This document shows, piece after piece, positions 16,750 through 26,056 of a stretch of 64,000 nt of DNA (position 1 is the stretch's first letter; the number at the start of each line of letters is the position of its first letter). This stretch comes from Namhaeicola litoreus. Its GTDB lineage: Bacteria; Bacteroidota; Bacteroidia; Flavobacteriales; Flavobacteriaceae. The notes under the pieces were generated by a model that made no database searches, was not told where the DNA came from, and saw only the letters and a program-made list of their open reading frames with translations. The translations under genes and the position numbers were made by a program. The stretch spans positions 248,001-312,000 of the forward strand of contig NZ_JBHTMY010000001.1 in NCBI RefSeq assembly GCF_042679565.1, read 5' to 3'.

Positions 16750-19455
16750 ATGATAAAAATTATCCTACTTGTAATGCTGTGCTCAATCAATATTACTTTT
16801 TCACAAATTAAATTTGATGGTGTTGTAAAAGATAGTCTGGGAGGTCCTTTAGAATTGGCTAATGTGATTGCTATAAATGAAGAAACCAGCAATCTTGAAG
16901 CTTATTCGATCACTGACGAAAATGGCTATTTTTCAATGACCCTTGGAGAAAATGGTAAATATAAATTTCAAATCAGCTACATCGGTATGAAAAGTACGGA
17001 AGAAATCGTTGTAATTGAAAATTCTGATATCACAAGAAATTTTATTCTTCAAGCTGACATTACCCTGGACGAGATCGAATTGACCTACGAAATGCCCGTA
17101 ACCATAAAAGGTGATACTATCGTTTATAATGCAGATTCTTTTAAAAACGGGTCTGAAAGGAAATTGGAAGATGTATTGGAAAAACTTCCGGGAGTTGAAA
17201 TAAATGAAGATGGACAAATAGAGATAGAAGGAAAAGTGGTAAATAAACTAATGGTAAATGGAAAAGATTTTTTTGACGGCGACACAAAAATTGCTACGAA
17301 AAATATCCCCTCCAATGCTGTTGATAAAATCCAGGTATTACGAAATTACTCGGAGGTGAGTCAACTGAGCAGTGTAACAAATAACAGTGACAGTTTTGCC
17401 TTAAATATCAAACTAAAAGAAGGTAAAGAAAATTTCTGGTTTGGTAATATCAATGCTGGTGGTGGATACTCAGCGGCAGACAAAGGACTCTATTTACTCC
17501 AGCCAAAACTATTTTATTATTCGCCTAAATTCACGTTTAACTTTATTGGAGACATGAATAATATTGGTGAGGTAGTTCTCACGCCACGAGATCTCCGCAA
17601 CTTTGGAGGTGGTTTCAGAGTTCCTAGTAGAGGCAGCGGAACAGATCTAAATCTAGGAAATAATGATCTCAGCTTTTTAACCAGTCAAAACAATGCCTTG
17701 GCTATAGAAAACAGATTGGGTGCCACAAATTTTAGTTGGGCTGTATATAGTGCTTTAGATATAAGTGGATTTGCAATTTTTAACAGTAGCCTCATCGACT
17801 CAAAAAGGAGAAGCATTACTGAATTTACTGATTCCGATTTAGGTATTCCCATAGAAATAACAGACCAAACAAGCAAAGAACGTTCGAATCAAGCTTTATT
17901 AAAATTGAGCGCTTCATATAAACCCAATGCGAATAACCAATTGGATTATGATATTTTAGGACGTGTTTCCACAGACAAACAAATACAAAATTTATTATCT
18001 TCTGTTGTTGGAAATACTTTTCAGTTGGATGAAACGTCACCTTACAGTATCAACCAGAACCTGAATTACTATTACACGCTAAATGAAAATAATATTTTCG
18101 CATTCGAAGCTCAGCATTTACTCAGAGATGAAGACCCTTTTTACAATGCTATCATAGAAAACAAAGAAAATTATCAATCAACCGCTGCGAGTTTAGGCTT
18201 AGATGAAAATCAGGAGAATTATAATATCGCTCAAACCAGGCGTATCAAGTCAAATCAATTGGACGCCAAACTTGATTATTACTATATAATTAATGCGAAA
18301 AGCAATCTCAATTTGACCCTCGGAACTATTTTAAGTCGACAAGAATTTAATTCTAACTTATTCCAATTTTTGGATGATGGCTCAGAATTCAATCCGATTC
18401 CAACATTTAACGGTGGATTGGCCAACAATGATGTAGCGTATAATTTTAGCGATATTTACCTAGGAGCACATTATCGTTTAAAGGCAGGAAAAATTACCAT
18501 TACCCCAGGTTTTTCGATCCATTCTTATGCAAATAAGAATACCCAATTAGGTGAGGTATACGAAGATAATTTTTTTAGAATTATGCCGGATTTTGAAACA
18601 CGTATACAATTCAAAAATAGCGAAATTCTAACCTTTAGGTACGATATGCGAAATCAATTCACAGATGTGACCAAACTTGCACATGGCTTGGTTTTAAATA
18701 ATTTTAGTAGCATACAGTTTGGTGAACCTGAATTACAAAATGCTTTATCACATAACTTAAGCTTGATCTATTCTAGTTTTAATTTATTTAACTATACCAA
18801 TGTTTTTGCTCGTTTAGCCTATTCTCAAAATATAGACCAAATCAGAAACATCACTTTTTTCGAAAATGTCATTAACACCAGTACCTTTTTCAATTCTAGC
18901 TTTGCAGATGAAAGTACAACCATGTTCGGGCGTGTTCAGCGCACATTTGGAAAAGTGATCGCTTCAATAAATATGAATTTAAATTACAGTAAAATAAACC
19001 AGTTTATAGATGAAAGAAGATCTCAAAATACAGAATTTACACAGAGTTACACGCCGGGTGTCCGCACAAATTTTAAAAAAGCCCCCAATGTGAGCTTAAA
19101 TTATAATTATAGAATTGCTACGAATAACCAAGGAACAAATGAAACAATTTTTTATACCCATGCTCCTTACATAGATTTTGATGCTTACATCTGGGAATCT
19201 GTTACTTTTCGAACAGATTATACCTATACAAGACAAACCCTGAAAGGTGGGAATAGTGGTACATTTCAAACTTGGAATGCTTCATTGGCATACAGAAAAA
19301 ACAGAGATGCCAAATGGGAATACGAAATTGTGGCGACAAATTTATTGGACATCGACTCAAAGCTAACCAACACGGCAACCAATCTTTTTGTGTCTCAATC
19401 ACAGATTTTTATACAACCTCGATTGATTACTTTTAGGTTGAGATATGAAATATGA
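16750..19455 (+). CDS. TonB-dependent receptor-like outer membrane protein
   Basis: This is a 901-residue outer-membrane barrel. A signal peptide (MIKIILLVMLCSINITFSQ) is followed by a carboxypeptidase-regulatory-like domain at about 20-105 (LANVIAINEETSNLEAYS, TDENGYFS). A plug-like segment (LEDVLEKLPGVEINEDGQI) and a long barrel rich in aromatic-ended strands come next. It most resembles the outer-membrane beta-barrel family paired with GLPGLI proteins rather than a SusC. The transported ligand is unknown. Confidence 0.87.
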   Translation: MIKIILLVMLCSINITFSQIKFDGVVKDSLGGPLELANVIAINEETSNLEAYSITDENGYFSMTLGENGKYKFQISYIGMKSTEEIVVIENSDITRNFILQADITLDEIELTYEMPVTIKGDTIVYNADSFKNGSERKLEDVLEKLPGVEINEDGQIEIEGKVVNKLMVNGKDFFDGDTKIATKNIPSNAVDKIQVLRNYSEVSQLSSVTNNSDSFALNIKLKEGKENFWFGNINAGGGYSAADKGLYLLQPKLFYYSPKFTFNFIGDMNNIGEVVLTPRDLRNFGGGFRVPSRGSGTDLNLGNNDLSFLTSQNNALAIENRLGATNFSWAVYSALDISGFAIFNSSLIDSKRRSITEFTDSDLGIPIEITDQTSKERSNQALLKLSASYKPNANNQLDYDILGRVSTDKQIQNLLSSVVGNTFQLDETSPYSINQNLNYYYTLNENNIFAFEAQHLLRDEDPFYNAIIENKENYQSTAASLGLDENQENYNIAQTRRIKSNQLDAKLDYYYIINAKSNLNLTLGTILSRQEFNSNLFQFLDDGSEFNPIPTFNGGLANNDVAYNFSDIYLGAHYRLKAGKITITPGFSIHSYANKNTQLGEVYEDNFFRIMPDFETRIQFKNSEILTFRYDMRNQFTDVTKLAHGLVLNNFSSIQFGEPELQNALSHNLSLIYSSFNLFNYTNVFARLAYSQNIDQIRNITFFENVINTSTFFNSSFADESTTMFGRVQRTFGKVIASINMNLNYSKINQFIDERRSQNTEFTQSYTPGVRTNFKKAPNVSLNYNYRIATNNQGTNETIFYTHAPYIDFDAYIWESVTFRTDYTYTRQTLKGGNSGTFQTWNASLAYRKNRDAKWEYEIVATNLLDIDSKLTNTATNLFVSQSQIFIQPRLITFRLRYEI

Positions 19456-19678
19456 TTTACTGGCTATCAAAGTACAATGACCACTTGTAGTTGAGACTAC
19501 ACTTATATGGATTGGGAAAACTTGTCTTCATAAGTTTCTTTGCGAAAAAACCTATTCATTTCAACAGATAAACTTGGTGCATATAACTTTATATTCGAAG
19601 CAAACTATAAAGAACAGTTTATTGTTTACATGGAGTTGAACCTTCCTCCCACTTACAAACCTGCTTGTTTTATGCTTA

Positions 19679-21013
19679 TTATAAAAAATAAGTCTTGTCC
19701 AAACTATACAACCTTATTCTTTTGTCTTCCTTGGATTTGACCGATCGAATCAGATCCTCCCTTTCATTTAATAGAGTTTGCAGTTTAATGTTCAATTCTG
19801 CGATTTTCTGCACTTTTATTCTTTCATTGTGAGCTGGACTAAATTGAGGTTTTTCTACGATACCTAATATAGCGGAAGAAGTAACTCTTTTGTTCTCGAT
19901 CAATAGATGAAGGATTTTCATGGTTTCCTCATCACATTCGGTAAATTTATTCTTGTACTGTAAACCATTGCTAAGCAGTGCAATTCTTTTTTTCCTTTTA
20001 TTAAAGCGATAGAACCATCGGACCATTAAAAAAAGTAGTACGGCTAACAAACCATAGCCTAGTATAGGATAAAACCGGGTCCAGGAAGTTTTATAAAACT
20101 TCTCCTCAGATATCATTAATCCAAAAAACTCCTCTTTTGGAGCGATCCTCAAGAATGCGTCCTTACCAACACCGAGCGTATAAACTACCTTGTCATCCAT
20201 CATCATAAGTATCCCGATACCGCCCATCTTGCTTTTATGACTTTTTCGATAGATAGTCTTGCGATTATTTAGAATATCTATCTCTGTGACATCGTTATCT
20301 TGAAAGATATATTTCAACTCACCCTGTTGAATCTGGAAGAGGTAATTATTGTCTTTGTCGACTGGATTATCACAGGTGCCTAGATAATCCCATTTTCCGT
20401 CTGAAAATGTATAGCGCCAAACCTCATCTGTCTTGAACATCTCCACCCTGTTAAGGGGGTTAAGCTTTATGCCGTTGTACAAATATAATCTGTCCGAGGT
20501 ATGGATCACTTCAGGCCAAGCGATCTCAGGAGCTTCATTTTTAGTGTCATGATGTTGGTGATATTCCCACTCCCTGGTACCCCTATCGAAATAGGTAAAG
20601 AAATTATGGATGGTCCAAAACCCGTAACCTCCGTATCTAAAGATTTTGCCATCACGCTCGAACAACACATTTCCATTTTGCATTTTGTGTTCATAGGAAT
20701 TGTCGATCCTGGCAATTGAATCGTTTTGCATTTCAAAGACTAGTCCGCCATTGCGGCTGAGAAAATAAGGAATCGAATCAATCAACACAGACGCAAGTGG
20801 GCCAAAGTAAAAATCAGGATCCTTTTTTAAAGTTCTGGTTCTTTGTTCCAGCGTTTTCAGATCAACTACGGTGTAATAATCTTCATAAAACATCAAAATA
20901 CGTTGATGAACCGGGTCAGAAATATACATTTTCGCACCATTTGAATCACCAATATAAAGTTGTTGCGCAATGCTCGTAAACCCTATAAAAACAAGTAAAA
21001 AAAATAATCTCAT
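19679..21013 (-). CDS. Membrane protein with extracytoplasmic propeller-like domain
   Basis: This is a 444-residue protein of unknown function. A signal peptide (MRLFFLLVFIGFTSIAQ) precedes about 320 residues of beta-rich, Kelch-like or propeller-like sequence. One TM helix follows near 340-360 (GYGLLAVLLFLMVRW), with a cytoplasmic tail of about 85 residues. The tail looks like a small helical, perhaps winged-helix, region ending in a coiled coil. The architecture suggests a one-piece sensor. It diverges from a LuxR-family gene 97 nt away. The start at 21,013 was chosen for the signal peptide. Confidence 0.65.
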   Translation of the reverse strand: MRLFFLLVFIGFTSIAQQLYIGDSNGAKMYISDPVHQRILMFYEDYYTVVDLKTLEQRTRTLKKDPDFYFGPLASVLIDSIPYFLSRNGGLVFEMQNDSIARIDNSYEHKMQNGNVLFERDGKIFRYGGYGFWTIHNFFTYFDRGTREWEYHQHHDTKNEAPEIAWPEVIHTSDRLYLYNGIKLNPLNRVEMFKTDEVWRYTFSDGKWDYLGTCDNPVDKDNNYLFQIQQGELKYIFQDNDVTEIDILNNRKTIYRKSHKSKMGGIGILMMMDDKVVYTLGVGKDAFLRIAPKEEFFGLMISEEKFYKTSWTRFYPILGYGLLAVLLFLMVRWFYRFNKRKKRIALLSNGLQYKNKFTECDEETMKILHLLIENKRVTSSAILGIVEKPQFSPAHNERIKVQKIAELNIKLQTLLNEREDLIRSVKSKEDKRIRLYSLDKTYFL

Positions 21014-21110
21014 TATTATGCGACAATATATAAAACCTAAAAATACGATATAATTTTGAACATGATGTTTACCTGAAGGGAATTTAGACATAGATAATAA
21101 AGATCGGATC

Positions 21111-21860
21111 ATGAAAATCACAAAACAACTAAACACTTATCTCAATAAACTATCAGATAACAATTTGCTCGTGGGTAGTTCGGTTAAAAAGAGTTTTGGC
21201 AATGGCCTTTATTTAAAAGGGCAAGATTGTCATTGTCTACTAGACTTACGCAAACAGGAAATCGTTGAACCAACAGGCTTTAGATCTTTCATGGGTTACC
21301 GAAACGATGACATCAATCTTGACTTTTTGCTTAAAATCATTCACCCTGAGGATTATACTCTAGCAGATAGGATCATTCAATTGATGATAGGACACTGTAT
21401 GGCAAACCCGGACATACAAAATCCGTTTCAATTAAACCTCACCTGCAGGTATAAAACGAAAAACAATGAATACATAAATATACTCAATCAGCTAACCATC
21501 GCAGAGATGACCGCTGAAGGTTATCCCATAAAATTATTGTTAGAACTTCGAGATATTTCCTTTATTAAAACATCTACACATGTGAGTTGGGTCTTTCATT
21601 CTCCTTACTTAGATATCGGCGAGTTTAGAGAACAGGTCTATCTACCCTATCAAAACAACTTTACTCATAGAGAACTGCAAGTAATACGTGAAATGGCAAG
21701 TGGAAAAACCAACAAAAGTATAGCCCGAACCCTGTTTATAAGTGAGCTGACAGTAGCAACGCATCGAAAAAACATCCTGCGCAAAGCTGATTGCCACTCT
21801 GTTCATGAACTTATTAATCATACTAAAGAAAAAGGAATCATTTTGGAGAAAGTTTCTTGA
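21111..21860 (+). CDS. LuxR-family transcriptional regulator with PAS-like domain (copy 1)
   Basis: This 249-residue protein has an N-terminal PAS-like fold at about 30-160. Typical residues are FMGYRNDDINLDFLLKIIHPED. A C-terminal LuxR helix-turn-helix lies at about 178-240 (FTHRELQVIREMASGKTNKS, then VATHRKNILRKADCHS). No receiver domain is present, so it is not a classical response regulator. The next gene is a diverged tandem copy. A degenerate version of the palindrome at 21,864 (TTTACCTGAAGGGAAT) lies about 30 nt before this start. Confidence 0.88.
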   Translation: MKITKQLNTYLNKLSDNNLLVGSSVKKSFGNGLYLKGQDCHCLLDLRKQEIVEPTGFRSFMGYRNDDINLDFLLKIIHPEDYTLADRIIQLMIGHCMANPDIQNPFQLNLTCRYKTKNNEYINILNQLTIAEMTAEGYPIKLLLELRDISFIKTSTHVSWVFHSPYLDIGEFREQVYLPYQNNFTHRELQVIREMASGKTNKSIARTLFISELTVATHRKNILRKADCHSVHELINHTKEKGIILEKVS

Positions 21861-21863
21861 AAT

Positions 21864-21880
21864 ATACCCTTGAAGGGTAT
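21864..21880. promoter_or_regulatory. Palindromic operator ATACCCT-nnn-AGGGTAT, LuxR-gene copy
   Basis: ATACCCTTGAAGGGTAT is a perfect palindrome with 8-bp arms and a single central base. It lies 3 nt after the first LuxR gene and 96 nt before the second. The same palindrome precedes three secreted-protein genes inside the neighbouring element. Confidence 0.7.
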
Positions 21881-21976
21881 TTGTTTTACTTATTAGAAAT
21901 CATATTTTCCCCATCCTAGTTAAAAGAAATTAGGATGGCCTCCATAATGTGGGAATAAACATATTTTCGGACTTGG

Positions 21977-22711
21977 ATGAAAGACAATGACATGCTTCAG
22001 TTTCTGGCAGAATTGCCTACGAACTTCAAAAAAATGCAGATCAACGGGCAAGATTTCATAGATTATGAAAACATCCTATTGCAATCCAATGAATGTATTT
22101 TTGTAGTAGATTTTTTTAAAAATGCACTGGTATACGCAAACGGATTTCCAAACACTTGGGGTTATGAGGATGAAGAAATTACCCTTGAGTTGATCATAGA
22201 AAATATTCATCCTGATGATAAAGAACTTGTGAATAAAATTATCAAAGCAGCCATCTTACATTCAATTCAACATGTGGGCTCTGTAAATGAAAACATTCTA
22301 ACAATGACCTACCGTTGCAAAAAAAAAGACAAGACCTATGCCAAATATTTAAGCCAATCTGTTGCCCTCAAAACAGACGATAATGGCGCCATGGTAAAAA
22401 ATCTTGTAAGACTTACAGACATCTCATTTATAGACAGTTCAAATCATGTGTTTTGGGATTTTCATTCCAATGGTCTGAACAAAAAGAAATTCAAAAAAAT
22501 GATCTACGAAGAACAAATTTCAATTTTCACGAACAGGGAATTGGAGGTTATCCAAATGATCTTAAAAAATCTGTCCAACCAGGAGATTAGCAAACAGCTC
22601 AACATTAGTATAAATACAGTTAGTACACATAGAAAAAATATTATGAGAAAATCGGGTTGCCATAATGCCCATGAACTCATTGATTTTTGCAAAGGGAAAG
22701 GGATACTCTAA
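21977..22711 (+). CDS. LuxR-family transcriptional regulator with PAS-like domain (copy 2)
   Basis: This 244-residue paralogue of the preceding gene has the same layout. A PAS-like domain is at about 35-160 (WGYEDEEITLELIIENIHPDD) and a LuxR helix-turn-helix at about 175-240 (FTNRELEVIQMILKNLSNQE, VSTHRKNIMRKSGCHNAHEL). The strong ATACCCT palindrome 96 nt upstream suggests autoregulation or cross-regulation. It is the last chromosomal gene before the integrated element. Confidence 0.88.
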   Translation: MKDNDMLQFLAELPTNFKKMQINGQDFIDYENILLQSNECIFVVDFFKNALVYANGFPNTWGYEDEEITLELIIENIHPDDKELVNKIIKAAILHSIQHVGSVNENILTMTYRCKKKDKTYAKYLSQSVALKTDDNGAMVKNLVRLTDISFIDSSNHVFWDFHSNGLNKKKFKKMIYEEQISIFTNRELEVIQMILKNLSNQEISKQLNISINTVSTHRKNIMRKSGCHNAHELIDFCKGKGIL

Positions 22712-22943
22712 TTCTTTTCGATCCCAGGTTGTTAATTTAAGCCACTCCTCTCACTAAAATATTTAGAAAAATTTTAATACATTCTTGGATTTAGATTGAA
22801 TTTTAAAGATTAGAAATAATAAAATTTTCAATTTATAAAAAACCTTTGACCGCTAGAAAAGAATGCAAATTGGAGTAGAAAATACTAATCATAATCAACT
22901 CAAATTCATTTATTTCCAGCTAACGAGTAATAGCAGAATAAAC

Positions 22944-22975
22944 AAAAAAACCGAAACAGATGTTTCGGTTTTTTT
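22944..22975 (-). terminator. Original tRNA-Leu terminator, now stranded at the left junction
   Basis: CCGAAACA and TGTTTCGG form an 8-bp stem with a 2-nt loop, flanked by A7 and T7, so it works on both strands. On the minus strand it lies directly downstream of the tRNA-Leu 3'-end copy. This fits its having been the tRNA operon terminator before insertion. Confidence 0.8.
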
Positions 22976-22997
22976 ACTCGTACTCGGAGCGGGACTT
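22976..22997. repeat. Left attachment repeat (attL core)
   Basis: The 22-bp sequence begins ACTCGTACTCGG and ends GCGGGACTT. It is identical to 49,113-49,134 and duplicates the T-arm/acceptor 3' end of tRNA-Leu. Flanking bases extend the match to 27 bp with one mismatch. Confidence 0.88.
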
Positions 22998-23121
22998 ATT
23001 CTACTATATTATATACAATTCTATCCAATTTCTACCATAGCATAAATACCTATTTATCAATCTTTTAAATTATCATTCCGCATTATTGGTCATTCGTTTA
23101 AATTGTTTTACCTTTATTTTA

Positions 23122-23150
23122 ATTGTGCATTACTGTGCAATTACTGTGCA
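23122..23150 (+). repeat. Integrase arm-type repeats, left end (three copies)
   Basis: ATTGTGCA (23,122), ACTGTGCA (23,132) and ACTGTGCA (23,143) are direct repeats spaced 10-11 nt, one helical turn. They lie between attL and the integrase gene. Two ATTGTGCA copies occur inside the right end, which fits arm-type integrase-binding sites. Confidence 0.6.
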
Positions 23151-23178
23151 AGTTTGATTTAATCTAATCATTCAGATT

Positions 23179-24477
23179 ATGGCAAAAATTTTTTATTACT
23201 ATCGTTCCAAAAAAAATATTGGTCCTATTACTATACGTCTATCCCATAAAAATGACATTGATTATTTTGTAAATACACAGCTTTTTATTGAAAAAACTTT
23301 TTGGAATTTTAACAAGGGAATTCCCAAGACCACTGATGACAAGGCAAAAAAAGCAAAGGTGGATCTGACAAACCTTGAAAGATCAATTCTGGAAAGTTTT
23401 AATGCAGATTATAATGATGGAATACCTATTTCTAAAGATTGGCTGCAGTTTAAAGTTGATCTTTTCTTCAAAAGAGTCACATTAAACAGTGTTAGCGATA
23501 TTTTATTGGATAATATTCAACGCATTATTGATGGCGCGAGCATAAGGAGAAATAGTAAAGGGGGTATTGGTCTATCTAAAAGCCGGATAAACAGTTACAA
23601 TAACCTGAAGAAACTGCTCATGTCCTTCCAGAAGGATCTGAAAAAAGTTATGAAAATAAAGGATGTCAACTTACAGTTCGCTCAAGAATTTAAAACCTAC
23701 ATGAAGGATAAAGGATACTCCAATAGTTACCTTGAAAAGAAACTTTCGGATATTAAAACTGTTTGTCTTGATGCCCAAATTAATGGCATCGAAACCAGTA
23801 TTCAGTTACCAAAAGTAACCGGTTTGAAAGTTAAAAATGACTTTATTATCTATCTTAATGAAGATGATTTAGTAAAGATCAAATCCAAAGAATTTAAGAG
23901 TGCAGCGCATAAAAATGCAAAACGATGGCTTTTATTGGGGGCTATGATTGGTCAAAGAGGCAATGATCTTTTATCACTTACCAATCAGAATATAATCTAC
24001 CAACATGGAATTAAATTAATAGAATTAGTTCAAGAGAAAGGTAACAAGCGTGTTGTCATTCCTTTCTCTCCGGAAATGGAGGACCTCTTAAAAGATGGCT
24101 TTCCTCATCGAATAAGTATTCAAAAATTCAATTCTTATTTGAAGGAGATTTGCAAGAATGCTGAAATAAATGAGCCGACCATAGGCTCTTTATATAATAA
24201 AGAACTAAAAAGAAAGGTAGTTGGCACGTATGAGAAATGGCAGCTGATTTCTTCACATGATTTGAGAAGAAGTATGGCCAGTAATAATTACGGTAAAATG
24301 CCTACACCCTTGATTATGAGTATCACCGGACACAAAACAGAAGCTATGTTGTTGAGGTATATTGGCAAAACCTCTGATGACTTCGCCCAGCAAATTGCTG
24401 ATTATTATTTAAGACAGGCAGCACTTACAAATAAATCGGCTGATGAATTAACAAATGAAATGAGAATCGTCAATTAA
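23179..24477 (+). CDS. Tyrosine recombinase/integrase
   Basis: This 432-residue site-specific recombinase presumably catalyses integration and excision of the element at tRNA-Leu. The N-terminal arm-binding region (1-100) begins MAKIFYYYRSKKNIGPITIR. A SAM-like core-binding domain is at about 105-215. The catalytic domain has Arg260 (IGQRGNDLL), His360 and Arg363 (SSHDLRRSMASN), His385 (TGHKTEAML) and nucleophile Tyr394 (RYIGKTSDDF). All key residues are present. It lies 181 nt inside attL and reads into the element, the usual arrangement for tRNA-targeted islands. Confidence 0.95.
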   Translation: MAKIFYYYRSKKNIGPITIRLSHKNDIDYFVNTQLFIEKTFWNFNKGIPKTTDDKAKKAKVDLTNLERSILESFNADYNDGIPISKDWLQFKVDLFFKRVTLNSVSDILLDNIQRIIDGASIRRNSKGGIGLSKSRINSYNNLKKLLMSFQKDLKKVMKIKDVNLQFAQEFKTYMKDKGYSNSYLEKKLSDIKTVCLDAQINGIETSIQLPKVTGLKVKNDFIIYLNEDDLVKIKSKEFKSAAHKNAKRWLLLGAMIGQRGNDLLSLTNQNIIYQHGIKLIELVQEKGNKRVVIPFSPEMEDLLKDGFPHRISIQKFNSYLKEICKNAEINEPTIGSLYNKELKRKVVGTYEKWQLISSHDLRRSMASNNYGKMPTPLIMSITGHKTEAMLLRYIGKTSDDFAQQIADYYLRQAALTNKSADELTNEMRIVN

Positions 24478-24495
24478 ATACAATTACAAAAGACC

Positions 24496-25407
24496 ATGAC
24501 CCAAAATTTTAGACTTACATGCTTCAGTAAATATTTTACTTTAAAACCGATAGCAGAAACTCCCATATTGGTAACAATAAATAATGGGGAGGATGCCATT
24601 ACTGAAAATTTTGATTGTTTTAATTTAATGGCATTCGTTTATGGTTTCAATAAAATAATCAATGAAATACAGGTAGAAATTGAAGAAAATTTTGTGAATA
24701 AGTCAAATATGGGCTCCTACATAAAATTAGTTGAACATTGCAGAAAAAGACTGGAAGATTCTTTAAAAAATAGCACATCCAATATCCTCAATGTTAGGGC
24801 TATATTTGAAGATTACAAAATGAAATTTAACGGTATAGATGATATTCTAAAAATGAGCCCTAATTGCGATTTGTATAATAATTTGGTATATGAATGGCCC
24901 GAGTCAATGCTTCATTATGATAAAAATTCTTATAAAATAATAGACACCCATACCGGTTATGATGATGTCATTAGAGTTCAAAATGAATTATTTAATTACG
25001 TAAAGGAGCAAACGGTTAAAATAATTTTGGACCATATGAACAGTTTCATTCCTCAAAATGTTAGTTCTAAATCAAAAAAAACTTTTAGAGAATATTTTAA
25101 TTTTGACAAATTTGACGAAAAAAAATTAAATAAGTTAAAAGTACTCGGTACCAGTACAAATGGTTCTGGAAGATCAATTGCATTAATTATCGGCCTCTTA
25201 GTTGAAAAATCATTTGTAACTATTGAAAACCGTAAGCGTAAAAAGTTTATAGAAGAATTTTATGAATTTTGTGAATTAGTTGTTCCATTTAGAACTGCTG
25301 GTATTGATTGTTATTTAGATTCTAATAATAAATTTAAAAATGCTGAAGATCCGGATTATATTAATTATAAACAGAGGTTCTCCGATATAAACTTTGAATT
25401 GAAATAA
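24496..25407 (+). CDS. Element-associated protein of unknown function
   Basis: This 303-residue soluble protein follows the integrase by 18 nt on the same strand. I recognise no domain. It has a predominantly helical middle (about 60-200), a conserved-looking YNNLVYEWPESMLHYDK, and a C-terminal helix-rich part (GSGRSIALIIGLLVEKSFVT) that could be a small winged-helix-like fold. Position between integrase and excisionase suggests an element maintenance role, but that is inference from context only. Confidence 0.6.
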   Translation: MTQNFRLTCFSKYFTLKPIAETPILVTINNGEDAITENFDCFNLMAFVYGFNKIINEIQVEIEENFVNKSNMGSYIKLVEHCRKRLEDSLKNSTSNILNVRAIFEDYKMKFNGIDDILKMSPNCDLYNNLVYEWPESMLHYDKNSYKIIDTHTGYDDVIRVQNELFNYVKEQTVKIILDHMNSFIPQNVSSKSKKTFREYFNFDKFDEKKLNKLKVLGTSTNGSGRSIALIIGLLVEKSFVTIENRKRKKFIEEFYEFCELVVPFRTAGIDCYLDSNNKFKNAEDPDYINYKQRFSDINFELK

Positions 25408-25440
25408 AAATAATCATTTGTCTATTTGTTTTCATTTGTT

Positions 25441-25460
25441 AACAATTGCAAACAATTGCA
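25441..25460. repeat. Perfect 10-bp tandem repeat upstream of excisionase gene
   Basis: AACAATTGCA is repeated twice head to tail and is preceded by TTTGTT. It may be a regulator or replication-protein binding site. The function is inferred from position only. Confidence 0.4.
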
Positions 25461-25496
25461 TATCAGTGTTTTATGTTTTATTGTGTTGTAATATTG

Positions 25497-25522
25497 CGGT
25501 ATAACTTTAAATACTTATACCG
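25497..25522. promoter_or_regulatory. Inverted repeat at excisionase start codon
   Basis: CGGTATAA (25,497-25,504) and TTATACCG (25,515-25,522) form a perfect 8-bp inverted repeat with a 10-nt centre. The last base is the G of the GTG start. It could be an autoregulatory operator or an RNA hairpin that hides the start codon. Confidence 0.5.
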
Positions 25523-25791
25523 TGAACCGAAAAATCATCACCGAGTTAACCCCGGAAGAACTTCAAGATTATATCAATAAGGGTTTAGATTTATATCTGA
25601 ATATTCAGAAAAATAAACTTCAAGAAGAAGACAAATACCTCACAAGAAAGGAAGCCGCTGCATTGCTTAGCATCAACCTGTCAACGCTTTGGTCTTACAC
25701 TAAAAGTGGCAAGATTCCATGTTATTCCATAGGAAATAGGATATATTACAAACGTAGTGAAATTGAAGCCTCACTAATTAAAATCAATTAG
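25522..25791 (+). CDS. Excisionase-family helix-turn-helix protein
   Basis: This 89-residue protein has a MerR/excisionase-type winged helix at about 40-85. The motif is YLTRKEAAALLSINLSTLWS followed by SGKIPCYSIGNRIYYKRSE, typical of Bacteroidota element-encoded HTH_17 proteins. It may act as recombination directionality factor for the integrase at 23,179 or control the downstream genes. The start codon is GTG. The next gene begins 3 nt after its stop. Confidence 0.85.
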   Translation: MNRKIITELTPEELQDYINKGLDLYLNIQKNKLQEEDKYLTRKEAAALLSINLSTLWSYTKSGKIPCYSIGNRIYYKRSEIEASLIKIN

Positions 25792-25794
25792 GCC

Positions 25795-26052
25795 ATGAAA
25801 GAACTTCCAATACATTTCATCGGCCAGGGTGAAGTACGCGGTTATGAATTCACCCAAATAAGCAAGACAGATCAGGCTTTTATATACGAAGTCAACAGTT
25901 GTAGTAGTAAATACTACGAAGTCTTTAAAAAACGTCTAAACAAGCGCTTTGGCACAGTCAGTTATCCAACTTCACGAGGATTTGGTATCTGGGCATGGAC
26001 TTATATGTCTTTGGAGAGAGCAGAACGGAAGTTTAATGAACTGAACTCCTGA
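25795..26052 (+). CDS. Small conserved-looking element protein
   Basis: This 85-residue protein of unknown function lies between the excisionase-like gene and the Rep-like gene, 3-4 nt from each. The sequence is compact and mixed alpha/beta, with MKELPIHFIGQGEVRGYEF at the start and YPTSRGFGIWAWTYMSLERA near the end. The tight spacing indicates an operon with its neighbours. No function can be given. Confidence 0.7.
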   Translation: MKELPIHFIGQGEVRGYEFTQISKTDQAFIYEVNSCSSKYYEVFKKRLNKRFGTVSYPTSRGFGIWAWTYMSLERAERKFNELNS

Positions 26053-26056
26053 TGCT

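Larger units (their letters stand above)
22712..23178. other. Intergenic junction: terminator, attL core and integrase arm sites
   Basis: This stretch has no supportable gene. A 60-codon frame at 22,863-23,045 has no coding character and spans the junction. From left to right it holds AT-rich sequence, a strong bidirectional terminator hairpin, the 22-bp tRNA-Leu 3'-end repeat, and three phased arm-type repeats just before the integrase. Confidence 0.75.

Noticed and set aside
19540..19740. 66-codon plus-strand frame between the TonB receptor and the sensor-like gene
   Set aside because: Its composition is not protein-like and its end overlaps the opposite gene.
22863..23045. 60-codon plus-strand frame across the left junction
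   Set aside because: It spans the terminator and att repeat, has low-complexity composition and no upstream signals, so it is not a gene.
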